Shown: positions 8,154 to 17,601, counted from the first letter of the stretch. The stretch is DNA of 49,414 nt from Flavobacteriales bacterium (GCA_947375085.1 CANCEQ010000002.1:1-49414); one strand, 5' to 3'. Numbers and translations: made by a program. Notes: generated from the letters alone by a model not told the origin.

Positions 8154-8168
8154 TTTTAATTATATTTG
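8140..8168 (+). promoter_or_regulatory. Promoter of the STAS-rnz pair
   Basis: TTG (8140-8142), an 18-bp spacer and TATATTTG (8161-8168) match the Bacteroidota consensus. It gives a leader of roughly 10 bases before the ATG at 8185 and decides that start over a longer in-frame one at 8140, which would lie within the promoter. Confidence 0.65.
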
Positions 8169-8184
8169 TCTTAAACACACAATA

Positions 8185-8526
8185 ATGGATTTTCAAACTA
8201 CACAAAACAAGCTTAATGCCATCATCAAGTTTAATGCTGAAAAGTTAACAGCAATTAATGCGACGGAATTAAAAAATGAATTGTTAGAATTGAATAAAAA
8301 AGGTGTTAACAATATTATTTTAGACTTATCTTCTACAAAATATTGTGATTCTTCTGGTTTAAGTTCAATATTAACTGGAAATCGTTTATGCAAAGACACA
8401 AATGGAAAATTTGTACTTTGTGGACTTCAACCAAGTGTTTTTAAGGTGATTCAAATTGCTCAATTGGATAAAGTTCTTTTATTATCTAATACGCAGGAAG
8501 AAGCTACCAAAGTAATTGAAATGTGA
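8185..8526 (+). CDS. STAS-domain anti-sigma-factor antagonist
   Basis: This protein of 113 residues is a single STAS domain. Its phosphorylation-site region reads YCDSSGLSSIL, with the conserved Asp-Ser-Ser-Gly where SpoIIAA-type antagonists are phosphorylated by a partner kinase. Such proteins bind an anti-sigma or switch kinase when unphosphorylated. A reading frame exists up to 8140, but the promoter at 8140-8168 and the normal domain boundary point to MDFQTTQNK at 8185. It overlaps the ribonuclease Z gene by 4 bp (ATGTGA), so the two are coupled. No kinase partner lies next to it; the PP2C/SiaB cluster at the far end of the window has its own substrate, SiaC, so a link is not shown. Confidence 0.85.
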   Translation: MDFQTTQNKLNAIIKFNAEKLTAINATELKNELLELNKKGVNNIILDLSSTKYCDSSGLSSILTGNRLCKDTNGKFVLCGLQPSVFKVIQIAQLDKVLLLSNTQEEATKVIEM

Positions 8527-9437
8527 ATTTCACAGTTACCATTTTAGGCTCTGGAGCCGCATTACCTACTTTTTCTAGAAATCCAACTTCTCAATACATC
8601 GAGTGTAATAATCGCCACATTTTAATTGATTGTGGTGAAGGAACTCAAATGCAAATGCGCAAATACGGTGTTAAATTTCAACGTATTTCACATATTTTAA
8701 TTTCTCATTTACACGGTGACCACTTTTTTGGTTTAGTTGGATTGTTAAGTACCATGCATTTATTGGGAAGGGATTCAGGAATCACAATTTACGGTCCAAT
8801 TGGTTTAGAAGAAATTATTAAAAGTCAATTGGAAATTGCAGGTGCACGTTTGGATTTCGGATTAACCTTTGTCCCTTTAGATGGAAAAACACCTGGATTA
8901 CTTTTCGAAGACAAACTAATTGAAATTCATACTTTCCCTTTGAAACATCGAATTCCTACCAATGGATTCATTATCAAGGAGAAACAAAAAGAATATTCTC
9001 TATTAGGTGATGCTTTTAAAGCAGATGGACTTTCAATTACCTTTATCCCTAAATTCAAAAATGGAGAAAATGTAATTGATGAAAATGGAGAAACGCATTA
9101 TTTCGAAGAATATACAATTCCTTCCCCTCCTACTCGCTCGTATGCTTTCTGTTCAGACACCGCTTATTTAGAGACTGTTATACCTCATATTGAAAATGTA
9201 AATTTACTATATCATGAAGCTACATTTACAGAAATCCATAGAGCAAGAGCTAAAGCAACGTTTCATTCTACGGCAATGGATGCTGCTAAAATTGCGGTAA
9301 AAGCAAATGCTAAAAAATTGATTTTAGGTCATTTAAGCGCCCGATTTGAAAATGGAAATGAGCATACCGCAGAAGCTAAAACGATTTTTGAAAATGTTGA
9401 AGTGGTTGAGGACGGGAATGTTTATGAGGTTAGTTGA
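8523..9437 (+). CDS. rnz: Ribonuclease Z
   Basis: This 304-residue metallo-beta-lactamase-fold endonuclease removes 3' trailers from tRNA precursors. The metal-binding motif SHLHGDHFFGL is near residues 60-70. A second metal ligand region, FCSDTAYLETV, follows at about 210, then YHEATF and GHLSARF. The start GSGAALPTFSRNPTS is typical of the bacterial short form. The three tRNA genes in this window do not encode CCA, so their 3' ends need trimming by this kind of enzyme. The start is GTG, overlapping the STAS stop codon by 4 bp. Confidence 0.95.
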   Translation: MNFTVTILGSGAALPTFSRNPTSQYIECNNRHILIDCGEGTQMQMRKYGVKFQRISHILISHLHGDHFFGLVGLLSTMHLLGRDSGITIYGPIGLEEIIKSQLEIAGARLDFGLTFVPLDGKTPGLLFEDKLIEIHTFPLKHRIPTNGFIIKEKQKEYSLLGDAFKADGLSITFIPKFKNGENVIDENGETHYFEEYTIPSPPTRSYAFCSDTAYLETVIPHIENVNLLYHEATFTEIHRARAKATFHSTAMDAAKIAVKANAKKLILGHLSARFENGNEHTAEAKTIFENVEVVEDGNVYEVS

Positions 9438-9448
9438 TTTTAATTTCT

Positions 9449-9482
9449 ATTGTAGGCATAGAAGATATACTACACCTACAAT
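9449..9482. terminator. Weak hairpin between convergent genes
   Basis: ATTGTAGG (9449-9456) pairs with CCTACAAT (9475-9482) over 8 bp around an 18-nt loop between rnz and the convergent lipoprotein gene. An A-rich tract follows on the right, so it could stop the minus-strand gene poorly and rnz only weakly. Confidence 0.35.
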
Positions 9483-9492
9483 AAAAATAAAT

Positions 9493-10062
9493 TTATTTCA
9501 ATTGAAATTTAGTACAACCATCTTTTGTTATACTAACTGTACCATTCCATGTATATGTTCCATCTGTAGCTGAAAAAGTATGGTTCCCAACCGAAATATT
9601 ATTAAAAACTGCACAACCTGCTACACCACAAGCTGATGGGACGCTAGGATATTCATCAGTAATATTTGAGGAAACACCATCTATTGTAACGACTGTAATA
9701 TCATAACCACTATTTGTAATTTGCCAAAAAGTAACATTTCCTGTAGCTTTTTTAATCGTCACATTTTTAGTTGCATAACTAACTTTTTTACCTGTTCTAG
9801 ATAAAGCCTTTAATGTAAATGTGAGTATCCCTTCTGACTGATTTGAATTTAAATTATAAATTAAGTTTTTTTCTACTGATGATTGACCATCAGAAATAGT
9901 CCATATGTAACTTTTCGCATCAATTGAAGTATTTGTCAATATAATTTGCTCTCCAGGTGAATATTCCGTTTTATCAGTTGAAAAAAGTGCAGTTGGTTGC
10001 TTTTGACAAGAAACAAAAACCCCTAATAAAACAATTAGTAAAAAATTTAATCTTTTTTTCAT
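9493..10062 (-). CDS. PKD-domain lipoprotein
   Basis: This 189-residue protein starts with a lipoprotein signal (MKKRLNFLLIVLLGVFVSCQK) whose lipobox Cys is residue 19. A PKD-like immunoglobulin fold follows from about 25 to 105, with PTALFSTDKTEYSPGEQIIL and SYIWTISDG as its characteristic strands. The C-terminal 80 residues are Gly/Thr-rich, beta-like and hold three Cys (two in ACGVAGC, one near the end), which may form a disulfide. It should be anchored to the cell envelope. I do not recognise the C-terminal part. It stands alone, converging on rnz and diverging from the XRE gene across 281 bases. Confidence 0.75.
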   Translation of the reverse strand: MKKRLNFLLIVLLGVFVSCQKQPTALFSTDKTEYSPGEQIILTNTSIDAKSYIWTISDGQSSVEKNLIYNLNSNQSEGILTFTLKALSRTGKKVSYATKNVTIKKATGNVTFWQITNSGYDITVVTIDGVSSNITDEYPSVPSACGVAGCAVFNNISVGNHTFSATDGTYTWNGTVSITKDGCTKFQLK

Positions 10063-10271
10063 AATAGTTTTCCGTTTTTATAGTGTTGATCTACACTTTT
10101 TAAAATTTACAAATAACTTTCTACTCTTAAGGTTTTTCGATTCCACCTTTCTTTATTCTCAAGCCCAAGAAAAAAGCTTTGCTTACAAATAACAATTCTA
10201 GATTATAATTCATTGGTTAAATCGTATAAACAAGTAGTTAGATTATCTAAAAGCGAAGCAAAGATAAAAAT

Positions 10272-10311
10272 ATTTTAGTTAAACTAGAAACAATCTGTAT
10301 TAAACTAAAAT
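10272..10311. promoter_or_regulatory. Possible operator upstream of the XRE gene
   Basis: ATTTTAGTT (10272-10280) and AACTAAAAT (10303-10311) form a 9-bp inverted repeat, and TTAAACTA occurs directly repeated at 10279 and 10300, exactly 21 bp apart. A -7-like TACAATTTG follows at 10315-10323. Repeats two helical turns apart just before the -7 box suit binding by a dimeric regulator such as the XRE protein itself. Confidence 0.4.
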
Positions 10312-10343
10312 TAAATACAATTTGATAGAAGTAATTTTAGAGT

Positions 10344-10694
10344 ATGAAAGAAAAGTTAGCAGAACGTATACGAATGACACGACTTATGAAAAGTTTGAGT
10401 CAACAAAATATGGCTGATGAATTAGGTATTACTGTTGCTTCTTATTCTAATATAGAAAGAGGTGTTACAGAATTAACTGTTGTTCGATTAAATGCTATTG
10501 CTAAAATTTTAGGTGTTTCTTTACAATCTCTTTTACCTCTTGATGACTCTACAGATCAATTGATTCAAGACCCTAAAAATAGGTATCCTGAAAATGTGAC
10601 ACATCAACAATTGAGTGAAATAATCAACAAACTAAATCTTCAACAAAAAGAGATTGAAAAATTGACTTCTGAATTGAATAAGTTAAAGAAATGA
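10344..10694 (+). CDS. XRE-family transcriptional regulator with C-terminal coiled coil
   Basis: This 116-residue protein has a Cro/C1-type helix-turn-helix at about residues 7-62: SLSQQNMADELGITVASYSN is helices 2-3 and IERGVTELTVVRLNAIAKIL completes the fold. A short linker is followed by a predicted coiled coil (LSEIINKLNLQQKEIEKLTS) that should make it a dimer. Solo regulators of this build are common in Bacteroidota and their targets are rarely known. Repeats before its -7 box suggest autoregulation. Its stop codon lies inside the first copy of a 22-bp direct repeat. Confidence 0.85.
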   Translation: MKEKLAERIRMTRLMKSLSQQNMADELGITVASYSNIERGVTELTVVRLNAIAKILGVSLQSLLPLDDSTDQLIQDPKNRYPENVTHQQLSEIINKLNLQQKEIEKLTSELNKLKK

Positions 10695-10776
10695 TAAAAA
10701 TACAAACCAATAAATAATTGTAAATAATAAAAAACCAAACCAATAATCACCGATAAATGATAAAAATACAGACCAA
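10689..10776. repeat. Imperfect 22-bp direct repeat flanking the end of the XRE gene
   Basis: Positions 10689-10710 and 10755-10776 are identical at 21 of 22 bases (core ATGATAAAAATACA). The first copy contains the XRE stop codon and the second ends shortly before the convergent ABC-F gene. It may be a local duplication. Confidence 0.6.
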
Positions 10777-10784
10777 AAAAAATA

Positions 10785-12662
10785 TTACACATCCATATCC
10801 GCTAATTCTAACCAACGATCAGACTTCGCTTCTAATTCTTTTATTACTTCTCCTAAACGATTACCTGCATTCATTAATTCAACATTAGAAAGCGATGAAT
10901 CCGAAAGTTTATCGGTTAACAATGCTTTTTCTGCTTCTAATTTTTCGATATCCCCTTCCATATTTTTGAATTCCACTTTCTCTTTGAAATTCATTTTTCG
11001 TTTTTCTGCGGGCTTGTCGTTTTTAACAACTTTCACTTCTTCAATTGGAGTTGCTATAACTGTTGCTTTTTTGTCGTCTTTCAACTGTTGCGCCATTTTT
11101 TGACGGTAAATCGTATAGTTACCAAATGTATCTTTAATTTCTCCTGAACCATCAAAAACAAATAAATGGTCTACCATTTTATCCATGAAATAACGGTCGT
11201 GAGAAACCACAATTAAACATCCTTGAAAGTTTCGAAGATAATCTTCCAAAACACTCATCACAAAAATATCTAAATCGTTTGTTGGCTCATCTAATATTAA
11301 GAAGTTAGGGTTTTTCATTAAAACGGTCATCAATTTTAAACGACGTTTCTCTCCCCCACTTAATTTATACACGTAATTGTACTGCATATCCCTTGGAAAT
11401 AAAAATTTTTCCAAAAAGTTTGCTGCAGTCATTGTTTTTCCTTTTTCTAAAGGAATATATTCAGCAATATCACGAATGACATCAATTACTTTTTTATCTT
11501 CATCTACTTGAATCAATTCTTGGTTGAAATATCCAAAAACAACTGTATCCCCAACAGAAACCGTTCCTTTATCCAACTCTTCAAAACCTTGAATCATGTT
11601 TAAAAAAGTAGATTTTCCTGTCCCATTATTACCAACAATACCTACTCTTTCTTGACGTTTGAAAACATACGATAAATCATTGATGATTTTTTTATCTCCA
11701 AAAGACTTATTCATTTTATGAATCTCAACTATCTTTGAACCAAGACGTTCCATTTTAATTGGAATTTCTAATTCATCTTCATTAATATTTTGAGATGCAA
11801 CTGCTTTTAAATCTTGAAATGAATCTACACGTGCTTTTTGCTTTGTACCACGTGCTTTTGGTTGACGTCTGATCCAATCTAACTCTTTACGCATTGTATT
11901 ACGCGCTTTATCGATTGTAGAACCTAATTGTTCTTGACGTTCTGCCTTTTTCTCAAGGTAATATGAAAAATTTCCTTTGTATTTATAAATCGTTTGATCT
12001 TCCATTTCTAAAATTGTATCACATACAACTTCTAAAAAATAACGATCATGCGTCACCATTAAAATAGTAGATTTTGATTTTGAAAGATATTCCTCCAACC
12101 ATTCAATCATATCTAAATCTAAATGATTTGTTGGCTCATCTAATATTAAGAAATCAGGTTCTCCAATCAATACTTTCGCTAAAGCAACACGTTTTTTTTG
12201 ACCTCCAGAAAGATTAGAAATTAATTGAGATGTATCTTCTAATTTTAAACTTGCTAAAATTTGGTGTACCTTATTTTCTGTATCCCAAGCATTTAACTCT
12301 GTAATCGCTTCGAAAGAATTTTCAATCAGTTTTTCATCGCCAGAAAGCATCGCAACATTATATGCTTTAACAGCTTGTAATTCAGGTAAATCGTGAGAAA
12401 ACACTTCTTCCATTATGGAATGTGTTTCATCTAAATTTTCAGATTGCTCCATAAAAGCAACACGGTAGCCATTTCTGAATACAATTCGACCTTCATCCAC
12501 TTGATCAGCGCCAATCAAACATCGTAAAAGAGTTGTTTTACCACTCCCATTTTTCGCTACGATAGCAACTTTTTGACCTTGGTCTACACCAAACGTCAAA
12601 TCTTTAAATATAATTCTTGCACCAAACGTTTTGGTGATATTTTCTACAGAAAGAAGATTCAT
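10785..12662 (-). CDS. ABC-F ATPase, Uup-like
   Basis: This 625-residue soluble protein has two ABC ATPase domains and no membrane segment. Domain 1 has Walker A in KNGSGKTTLL near residue 38, signature LSGGQKKRVALA near 154 and Walker B with DEPTNHLDLDMIEW near 176. Domain 2 has GNNGTGKSTFLN near 344, LSGGEKRRLKLM near 437 and DEPTNDLDIFVMSV near 460. The linker between them is charged and helical, and a coiled coil of about 60 residues closes the protein, as in Uup. ABC-F proteins act on ribosomes; Uup also affects transposon excision and branched DNA. It follows the DUF4293 gene by 3 bases, in one operon. Confidence 0.9.
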   Translation of the reverse strand: MNLLSVENITKTFGARIIFKDLTFGVDQGQKVAIVAKNGSGKTTLLRCLIGADQVDEGRIVFRNGYRVAFMEQSENLDETHSIMEEVFSHDLPELQAVKAYNVAMLSGDEKLIENSFEAITELNAWDTENKVHQILASLKLEDTSQLISNLSGGQKKRVALAKVLIGEPDFLILDEPTNHLDLDMIEWLEEYLSKSKSTILMVTHDRYFLEVVCDTILEMEDQTIYKYKGNFSYYLEKKAERQEQLGSTIDKARNTMRKELDWIRRQPKARGTKQKARVDSFQDLKAVASQNINEDELEIPIKMERLGSKIVEIHKMNKSFGDKKIINDLSYVFKRQERVGIVGNNGTGKSTFLNMIQGFEELDKGTVSVGDTVVFGYFNQELIQVDEDKKVIDVIRDIAEYIPLEKGKTMTAANFLEKFLFPRDMQYNYVYKLSGGEKRRLKLMTVLMKNPNFLILDEPTNDLDIFVMSVLEDYLRNFQGCLIVVSHDRYFMDKMVDHLFVFDGSGEIKDTFGNYTIYRQKMAQQLKDDKKATVIATPIEEVKVVKNDKPAEKRKMNFKEKVEFKNMEGDIEKLEAEKALLTDKLSDSSLSNVELMNAGNRLGEVIKELEAKSDRWLELADMDV

Positions 12663-12665
12663 TTA

Positions 12666-13136
12666 TTAACGAAGACGATTCAAAGAATCAATCAATTTTT
12701 TATCGCGTTTTATGCCATTATTGGCAAGAAGAATACCTATTAAAGATAATGAAATAAGGTAGAAGCCATTTCCAATTTGAACAGTAGTCACCTCATTTTC
12801 AACAGGATTCGAATGCATAAAATAGAAGGTAATTATAGCAGCAATTATCAGCACATTCAAAAGACCAGCTATTTTAACTAATAACCCTTGACGTTTTAAA
12901 TCTTTAAAAGAGAAAATAGCTACAATTTGTAAAACCACAGCTAACAAACTGATTAAGTACAATGGATAATTAGCATAAGCTTTTGAACCTTCAACTTTGA
13001 TTGTATCAAATACACCAAAAGCTGTAAATTCATATATTTTAGTCCCAATTAAATAAAAAATTGGTGTTCCAAAACTTACTATTGACAACAAAATAATTGA
13101 CAATAAAAGGTAAACTGTCTGTATACGTTGAATCAT
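12666..13136 (-). CDS. DUF4293 family membrane protein
   Basis: This 156-residue protein has four predicted membrane helices and begins MIQRIQTVYLLLSIILL, the conserved start of the DUF4293 family restricted to Bacteroidota. The C-terminus is basic (GIKRDKKLIDSLNRLR) and should lie in the cytoplasm. No function is known for the family. It has a good -7 box 16 bases upstream of its ATG and is followed after 3 bases by the ABC-F gene, so the two are probably co-transcribed. Confidence 0.85.
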   Translation of the reverse strand: MIQRIQTVYLLLSIILLSIVSFGTPIFYLIGTKIYEFTAFGVFDTIKVEGSKAYANYPLYLISLLAVVLQIVAIFSFKDLKRQGLLVKIAGLLNVLIIAAIITFYFMHSNPVENEVTTVQIGNGFYLISLSLIGILLANNGIKRDKKLIDSLNRLR

Positions 13137-13152
13137 ATTATTGAATTTTTAG

Positions 13153-13160
13153 CAAAGATA
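13153..13160 (-). promoter_or_regulatory. -7 box of the DUF4293-ABC-F operon
   Basis: TATCTTTG on the minus strand matches TAnnTTTG, giving a leader of about 10 bases before the ATG at 13136. No clear TTG box lies at 18-20 bp. Confidence 0.5.
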
Positions 13161-13183
13161 AAAAAGTCTAAGTAAGAAACTTC

Positions 13184-14965
13184 TTATTGAAGTGAATAAA
13201 ACGTACATTTCAAATCTTTCACCTTAGTATTGGGGTATCCTTTTGTCATAGTAAATTGAATTGAATCGATTTCATTGTATCTAATCGTATCAATATAATC
13301 TTTTGAGAAAGAATAAAATTGATGAAGTCCATCGATTCTATTTCCTATTATTTGATCTATTTGCTTTATCATTTTTCCACCTTTATATAAAAACTGAACA
13401 AAGCATGGATTACTTTCAGGATTTGTCAAATACAATTCCCCATCTATACGGACTCCAATTTTATTACCAGACCAATTTTTATGAGGTATAAAAGTCATTA
13501 TTGGATCTACTGACTCAAAAGTCATAGTGTATAAATTCGGTTTAAATTTAATTTCATTTTTAGGATGGTTTCCTATTATATGATATTCTTCAAAATGAGT
13601 CATCCAACAAAATCGATTATCAGTTTTCAAGAAAATACTCCAAAATTTCTCCTTGGTCATTAAATCATAATGCAATATATTCTTATTGAACTGTATTTGA
13701 AGTATTTGATAAAAATAAATCACACACACAGCATATAAAAAAACGAACGATTTTACCACAGTATGAATTGAATTATAAAACAATGCTATTATTAAAATAA
13801 ATAAACTGGTAAAATCAACAAAAGGTCGCATTCCTAATCCTCCACCGTACCACCAACACCACCAAGAAGAAGTAAGATAAGTAATCACGATAAAGAACAA
13901 TAAAAATCCAAATATCAAATAAGTTCGCTTAATAAGACCCAATACAATCGCTGGTAATAACAAAATTAGAATTGGATTATAAACAAAGAATCCTTTTCCA
14001 TAACCAAATAGCACTTCGAACCATTTAGGACTCAATAAAAAATCAAAATGTTCATTTGAATAAGTGTTTAAAGTCCATTTACCAATTTGACTATGCACAT
14101 TGAAAAATTGTAAAAAAACCAATCCTGAAAAAAGTAAAAATGAAATTAATATTTTCGATTTATTATTTTTAACTAACTCAATTACAGATGTTTTAAATTC
14201 AAAAGAATTATTAAATAAAAAAGGAATAATTAAAATGATAAAAATGTTAGTTGGACGGATTAAAAAAATAAATCCTAATAAAAATCCAAGGTAAATAACA
14301 TATTTTGATTGACCTGTACTCACCCATTTTTTGGAATAATACAAAAACCAAGTAATAGCACAAAATGAATAAATATGTGAAAATGCAGGATTGAAAGAAG
14401 CATAAAAATTAACACTCGTACCATTAGATGTAAAAACAACCATTAAAGCGATAACGGAATTCGAAAGCTTGAACAGCTTTAAAAGCTTTATTAAACCAAT
14501 AATTCCTACTAAAGAATAAAATAAAGCTGCAATAAAAATAGAAAACTGATAAGATTTAGAATATCCATCAAAATCCTCACCTTCAATTCTCTTTATTAAA
14601 TGAATTGTCAAAAAAAATGGAGAAATACAAATAGAAGTACCAATAAAATATTTACTATACCCTTCATTTTGACCAATATGCAAACCCGAAGCAAATTTGG
14701 TAGAATTATATTTTTTACAGATTTTTGGAACAAAAGAAAAATGTGGAGAATCAGGATATATAAACCATTGAGGTAAATATGCATAATAACCAGAACCATC
14801 CGAATCGATTGTAAGAGTATGCTCTGGCACTGTATTTTCAGGATTCGTCCAACCGAAATATCTGTCACTTTCCGTAAATTGAGTATAGAGACAGGAAAAA
14901 ACAATGATGACAAGAAAATACTTGTGATTTAAAAAAGTTTTGATAAATGATTGAATATTCTCCAT
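13184..14965 (-). CDS. Polytopic membrane protein resembling GT-C glycosyltransferases
   Basis: This 593-residue protein has an N-terminal membrane helix, then a long non-membrane loop (residues 35-115) containing DSDGSGYYAYLPQWF, then some nine or ten more membrane segments to about residue 420. A soluble, beta-like C-terminal domain of about 170 residues follows. This layout, with acidic residues in the first loop and many helices, matches lipid-linked-sugar-dependent GT-C transferases of the ArnT/PMT type. I recognise no specific family, so the substrate and even the activity are inferred. It follows aroC by 8 bases on the same strand. Confidence 0.6.
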   Translation of the reverse strand: MENIQSFIKTFLNHKYFLVIIVFSCLYTQFTESDRYFGWTNPENTVPEHTLTIDSDGSGYYAYLPQWFIYPDSPHFSFVPKICKKYNSTKFASGLHIGQNEGYSKYFIGTSICISPFFLTIHLIKRIEGEDFDGYSKSYQFSIFIAALFYSLVGIIGLIKLLKLFKLSNSVIALMVVFTSNGTSVNFYASFNPAFSHIYSFCAITWFLYYSKKWVSTGQSKYVIYLGFLLGFIFLIRPTNIFIILIIPFLFNNSFEFKTSVIELVKNNKSKILISFLLFSGLVFLQFFNVHSQIGKWTLNTYSNEHFDFLLSPKWFEVLFGYGKGFFVYNPILILLLPAIVLGLIKRTYLIFGFLLFFIVITYLTSSWWCWWYGGGLGMRPFVDFTSLFILIIALFYNSIHTVVKSFVFLYAVCVIYFYQILQIQFNKNILHYDLMTKEKFWSIFLKTDNRFCWMTHFEEYHIIGNHPKNEIKFKPNLYTMTFESVDPIMTFIPHKNWSGNKIGVRIDGELYLTNPESNPCFVQFLYKGGKMIKQIDQIIGNRIDGLHQFYSFSKDYIDTIRYNEIDSIQFTMTKGYPNTKVKDLKCTFYSLQ

Positions 14966-14973
14966 TAAATCAA

Positions 14974-16044
14974 TTAAATTCTCGCATTATTCCTCAAAAC
15001 AAAATCCAATAAAACAATTGCAGCCATTGACTCTACAATCGGTACTGCTCTTGGCACTACACATGGGTCATGTCTTCCTTTTCCTGTTACAAGAATTTTA
15101 TTCCCGTATTTGTCAATCGAATCTTGCTCTTGAACAATTGTCGCAACTGGTTTAAAAGCTACTCTAAAATAAATCGGCATACCATTGGAAATTCCGCCTT
15201 GAATACCTCCACTATGATTCGTTGCCGTCGTACCATCTTCAATAAAAACATCGTTATGCTGTGAACCTCGCAAGCTAACGCCAGAAAAACCAGAACCATA
15301 TTCAAAGCCTTTAGCAGCATTGATTGATAACATAGCCTTACCCAGATCAGCATTTAAACGGTCAAAAATTGGTTCTCCTAAACCAACAGGAACACCTTTA
15401 ATTTCACATCGAACACATCCACCAATTGTATCTCCCTCTTTTCGCACTTCTCGAATTAACTCTTCCATTTCCAACGCTTTAGAAGGAATTGGACATCTTA
15501 CAGGATTTTTTTCAATGGTATCATAATTCACATTTAATAGTTCTTCTGTAGACAGTTGAATACTCCCCACTTGATCTACAAAAGCTTGAATTTTAATATT
15601 TTGATTTAACAAAATTTGTTTTGCAATAGCACCAGCAACTACACGGCAAGCAGTTTCACGAGCACTTGATCGGCCTCCTCCTCTATAATCTCGATGACCA
15701 TATTTTTTTTCATAGGTAAAATCGGCATGTGAAGGACGAAAAGAATCACTTATATGTGAATAATCACCTGATCGTTGATCATCATTTGGTATCAAGAAAC
15801 CAATAGGTGCACCAGTCGTTTTTCCTTCAAATATACCTGATAAAAATTGAACTTTATCCGATTCTTTTCGTTGAGTAACAATTGCTGATTGCCCCGGCTT
15901 TCTTCTATCTAATTCATTTTGAATAAATTCAAAGTCAATAGTAATATTAGAAGGTACTCCATCGATTACACCTCCGATTGCGATACCATGAGATTCACCA
16001 AATGTAGTGAGTTTAAAAATTGTTCCGATTGATGAACCTGCCAT
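14974..16044 (-). CDS. aroC: Chorismate synthase
   Basis: This 356-residue enzyme converts EPSP to chorismate, the last step of the shikimate pathway, with reduced FMN. The N-terminus ([20 protein letters not shown]) carries the first family signature. The basic active-site stretch is [20 protein letters not shown] near residues 116-135, and the third signature lies in [15 protein letters not shown] near 330. The length is normal. A terminator-like hairpin of the upstream mutase gene separates the two. The GT-C-like gene follows closely. Confidence 0.95.
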   Translation of the reverse strand: MAGSSIGTIFKLTTFGESHGIAIGGVIDGVPSNITIDFEFIQNELDRRKPGQSAIVTQRKESDKVQFLSGIFEGKTTGAPIGFLIPNDDQRSGDYSHISDSFRPSHADFTYEKKYGHRDYRGGGRSSARETACRVVAGAIAKQILLNQNIKIQAFVDQVGSIQLSTEELLNVNYDTIEKNPVRCPIPSKALEMEELIREVRKEGDTIGGCVRCEIKGVPVGLGEPIFDRLNADLGKAMLSINAAKGFEYGSGFSGVSLRGSQHNDVFIEDGTTATNHSGGIQGGISNGMPIYFRVAFKPVATIVQEQDSIDKYGNKILVTGKGRHDPCVVPRAVPIVESMAAIVLLDFVLRNNARI

Positions 16045-16071
16045 ACTATTATGTTATTAACTTATAAAAAA

Positions 16072-16110
16072 AAACCGTACATACTCAATTAAAAGAGATT
16101 TGTACGGTTT
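16072..16110 (-). terminator. Terminator of the phosphohexomutase gene
   Basis: AAACCGTACA (16072-16081) and TGTACGGTTT (16101-16110) form a 10-bp perfect stem, followed on the minus strand by a run of T. Confidence 0.75.
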
Positions 16111-16131
16111 AAAATTTATTTAAAAACGAAA

Positions 16132-17547
16132 TTATTTACAAATCGTTTCTTCTGTCATTTTTAGAATCGTACGAACTTCTTCCATAGTTGGTGCTTCTGC
16201 GTATGTTCTCAAAACGGGCTCTGTTCCTGAAGGACGAATCATCATCCAACGATTTTCATCAAAGAAATATTTGAAACCATCAATTGTTTTCACCTCATCC
16301 ACTTTGTAAGTTCCAAAAGACTCATATGAATTATCTTTACATTTTGCTATGATAGATTGTTTCAACTCTTCTGTAATATGTAAATCACTTCTTTCGAATT
16401 TAAAACCTCCAACGATATCGTAAACTTCGTTAATTAAATCATCCAATGTTTTTCCAGACTTCGCCATAAACTCCCATACGATTAATCCCATCCAGATACC
16501 ATCTCTTTCAGGTATATGCCCTTTTACAGCAATCCCACCAGATTCTTCTCCACCAATTAAAACATCTTGTTCAACCATCATACTAGCGATGTATTTGAAT
16601 CCAATTTTAACAACTTCACTATCTAAATTATAATGATCTGCTAATTTTTTAACACGTGGAGTAGTACTAAAAGCAGTAACCACCTTTCCTTTCATTCCTT
16701 TGTATTTCACTAAATAGTGCATCAACAAAAGAATAATATGATGAGAGTCTACAAACTCACCTCTTGAATTATAGAGACCGATTCGATCAGCATCTCCATC
16801 AGTAGCTAAAGCACAATCGATATTGCCATCGGCTTTAATAAATGCTTCTAATTCTTTAAGATTTTTCTCGATCGGTTCTGGAGCTTGTCCATAAAATGAC
16901 GGATTATACTCACAATGAATAAAATGTGTGTTAGGTAAAATGCGTTTTAAAACATTTTGTCCAGCTCCATACATTGCATCATAAGCAAAGCGTAATCCTG
17001 AATTTTTAATTGCTTCTAAATCAAAATTTGCCTCTACATGTTCAACATATCTTGTTTCTAAATCAACAATTTCAACAGTTCCTGCTTTTATCGCGTCCTC
17101 AATTGAAACCGATTCCCAATTTAGAGAAACCGATTCAGGAATAATATCTTCTATTTCTTGAACTTGTTCTGGAGAAAGTGGTCCTCCAAAATGTCCTTTC
17201 AACTTATATCCATTGTATTCTGGTGGATTATGACTTGCAGTCATAACTACACCTAAAGAACATTTTAATTGAACACAAGCCAATGAAATCATCGGAGTAG
17301 AAATAAAATTCCTTGCTAATTTCACTTGAATACCTTGACTAATAAAAACTTTCGTAGCAGTATTTACAAATAGTTCACCTGCAAAACGACAGTCGTGACC
17401 AATAACAATACTAGGCTTTTCGAAATTTTCTTTTACCCAAACACTTGTTGCAAGAGCTACTCTCGCTACATTTTCAACAGTGAACTCTTCAGCGATAATC
17501 GCTCTCCAGCCATCCGTTCCAAATTTTATCTTATTTGCCAATTTCAA
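16132..17547 (-). CDS. Phosphoglucomutase/phosphomannomutase family protein
   Basis: This 471-residue alpha-D-phosphohexomutase interconverts sugar 1- and 6-phosphates. The phosphoserine loop is TASHNPPEYNGYKLKG near residues 103-118 (Ser 105), the metal loop is ATDGDADRIGLY near 245, the sugar-binding loop GGEESGGIAV is near 328, and the phosphate-binding loop RPSGTEPVLRTYAEAP is near 440. All four sites are complete, so the enzyme should be active; glucose versus mannose specificity is not clear. The start is TTG at 17547-17545; a -7 box lies 15 bases upstream and I see no in-frame ATG. Confidence 0.93.
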   Translation of the reverse strand: MKLANKIKFGTDGWRAIIAEEFTVENVARVALATSVWVKENFEKPSIVIGHDCRFAGELFVNTATKVFISQGIQVKLARNFISTPMISLACVQLKCSLGVVMTASHNPPEYNGYKLKGHFGGPLSPEQVQEIEDIIPESVSLNWESVSIEDAIKAGTVEIVDLETRYVEHVEANFDLEAIKNSGLRFAYDAMYGAGQNVLKRILPNTHFIHCEYNPSFYGQAPEPIEKNLKELEAFIKADGNIDCALATDGDADRIGLYNSRGEFVDSHHIILLLMHYLVKYKGMKGKVVTAFSTTPRVKKLADHYNLDSEVVKIGFKYIASMMVEQDVLIGGEESGGIAVKGHIPERDGIWMGLIVWEFMAKSGKTLDDLINEVYDIVGGFKFERSDLHITEELKQSIIAKCKDNSYESFGTYKVDEVKTIDGFKYFFDENRWMMIRPSGTEPVLRTYAEAPTMEEVRTILKMTEETICK

Positions 17548-17561
17548 TTTTTTTAGTAAAA

Positions 17562-17569
17562 CAAATATA
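17562..17569 (-). promoter_or_regulatory. -7 box of the phosphohexomutase gene
   Basis: TATATTTG on the minus strand matches the consensus and predicts a leader of about 9 bases before the TTG start. Confidence 0.5.
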
Positions 17570-17601
17570 AGAAAGAAACTGAATCTTTGTAACTACATTA
17601 A

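Noticed and set aside
8140..8184. Longer start for the STAS protein at 8140
   Set aside because: It would add 15 residues outside the domain, and the start codon lies inside a good promoter whose -7 box is at 8161-8168.
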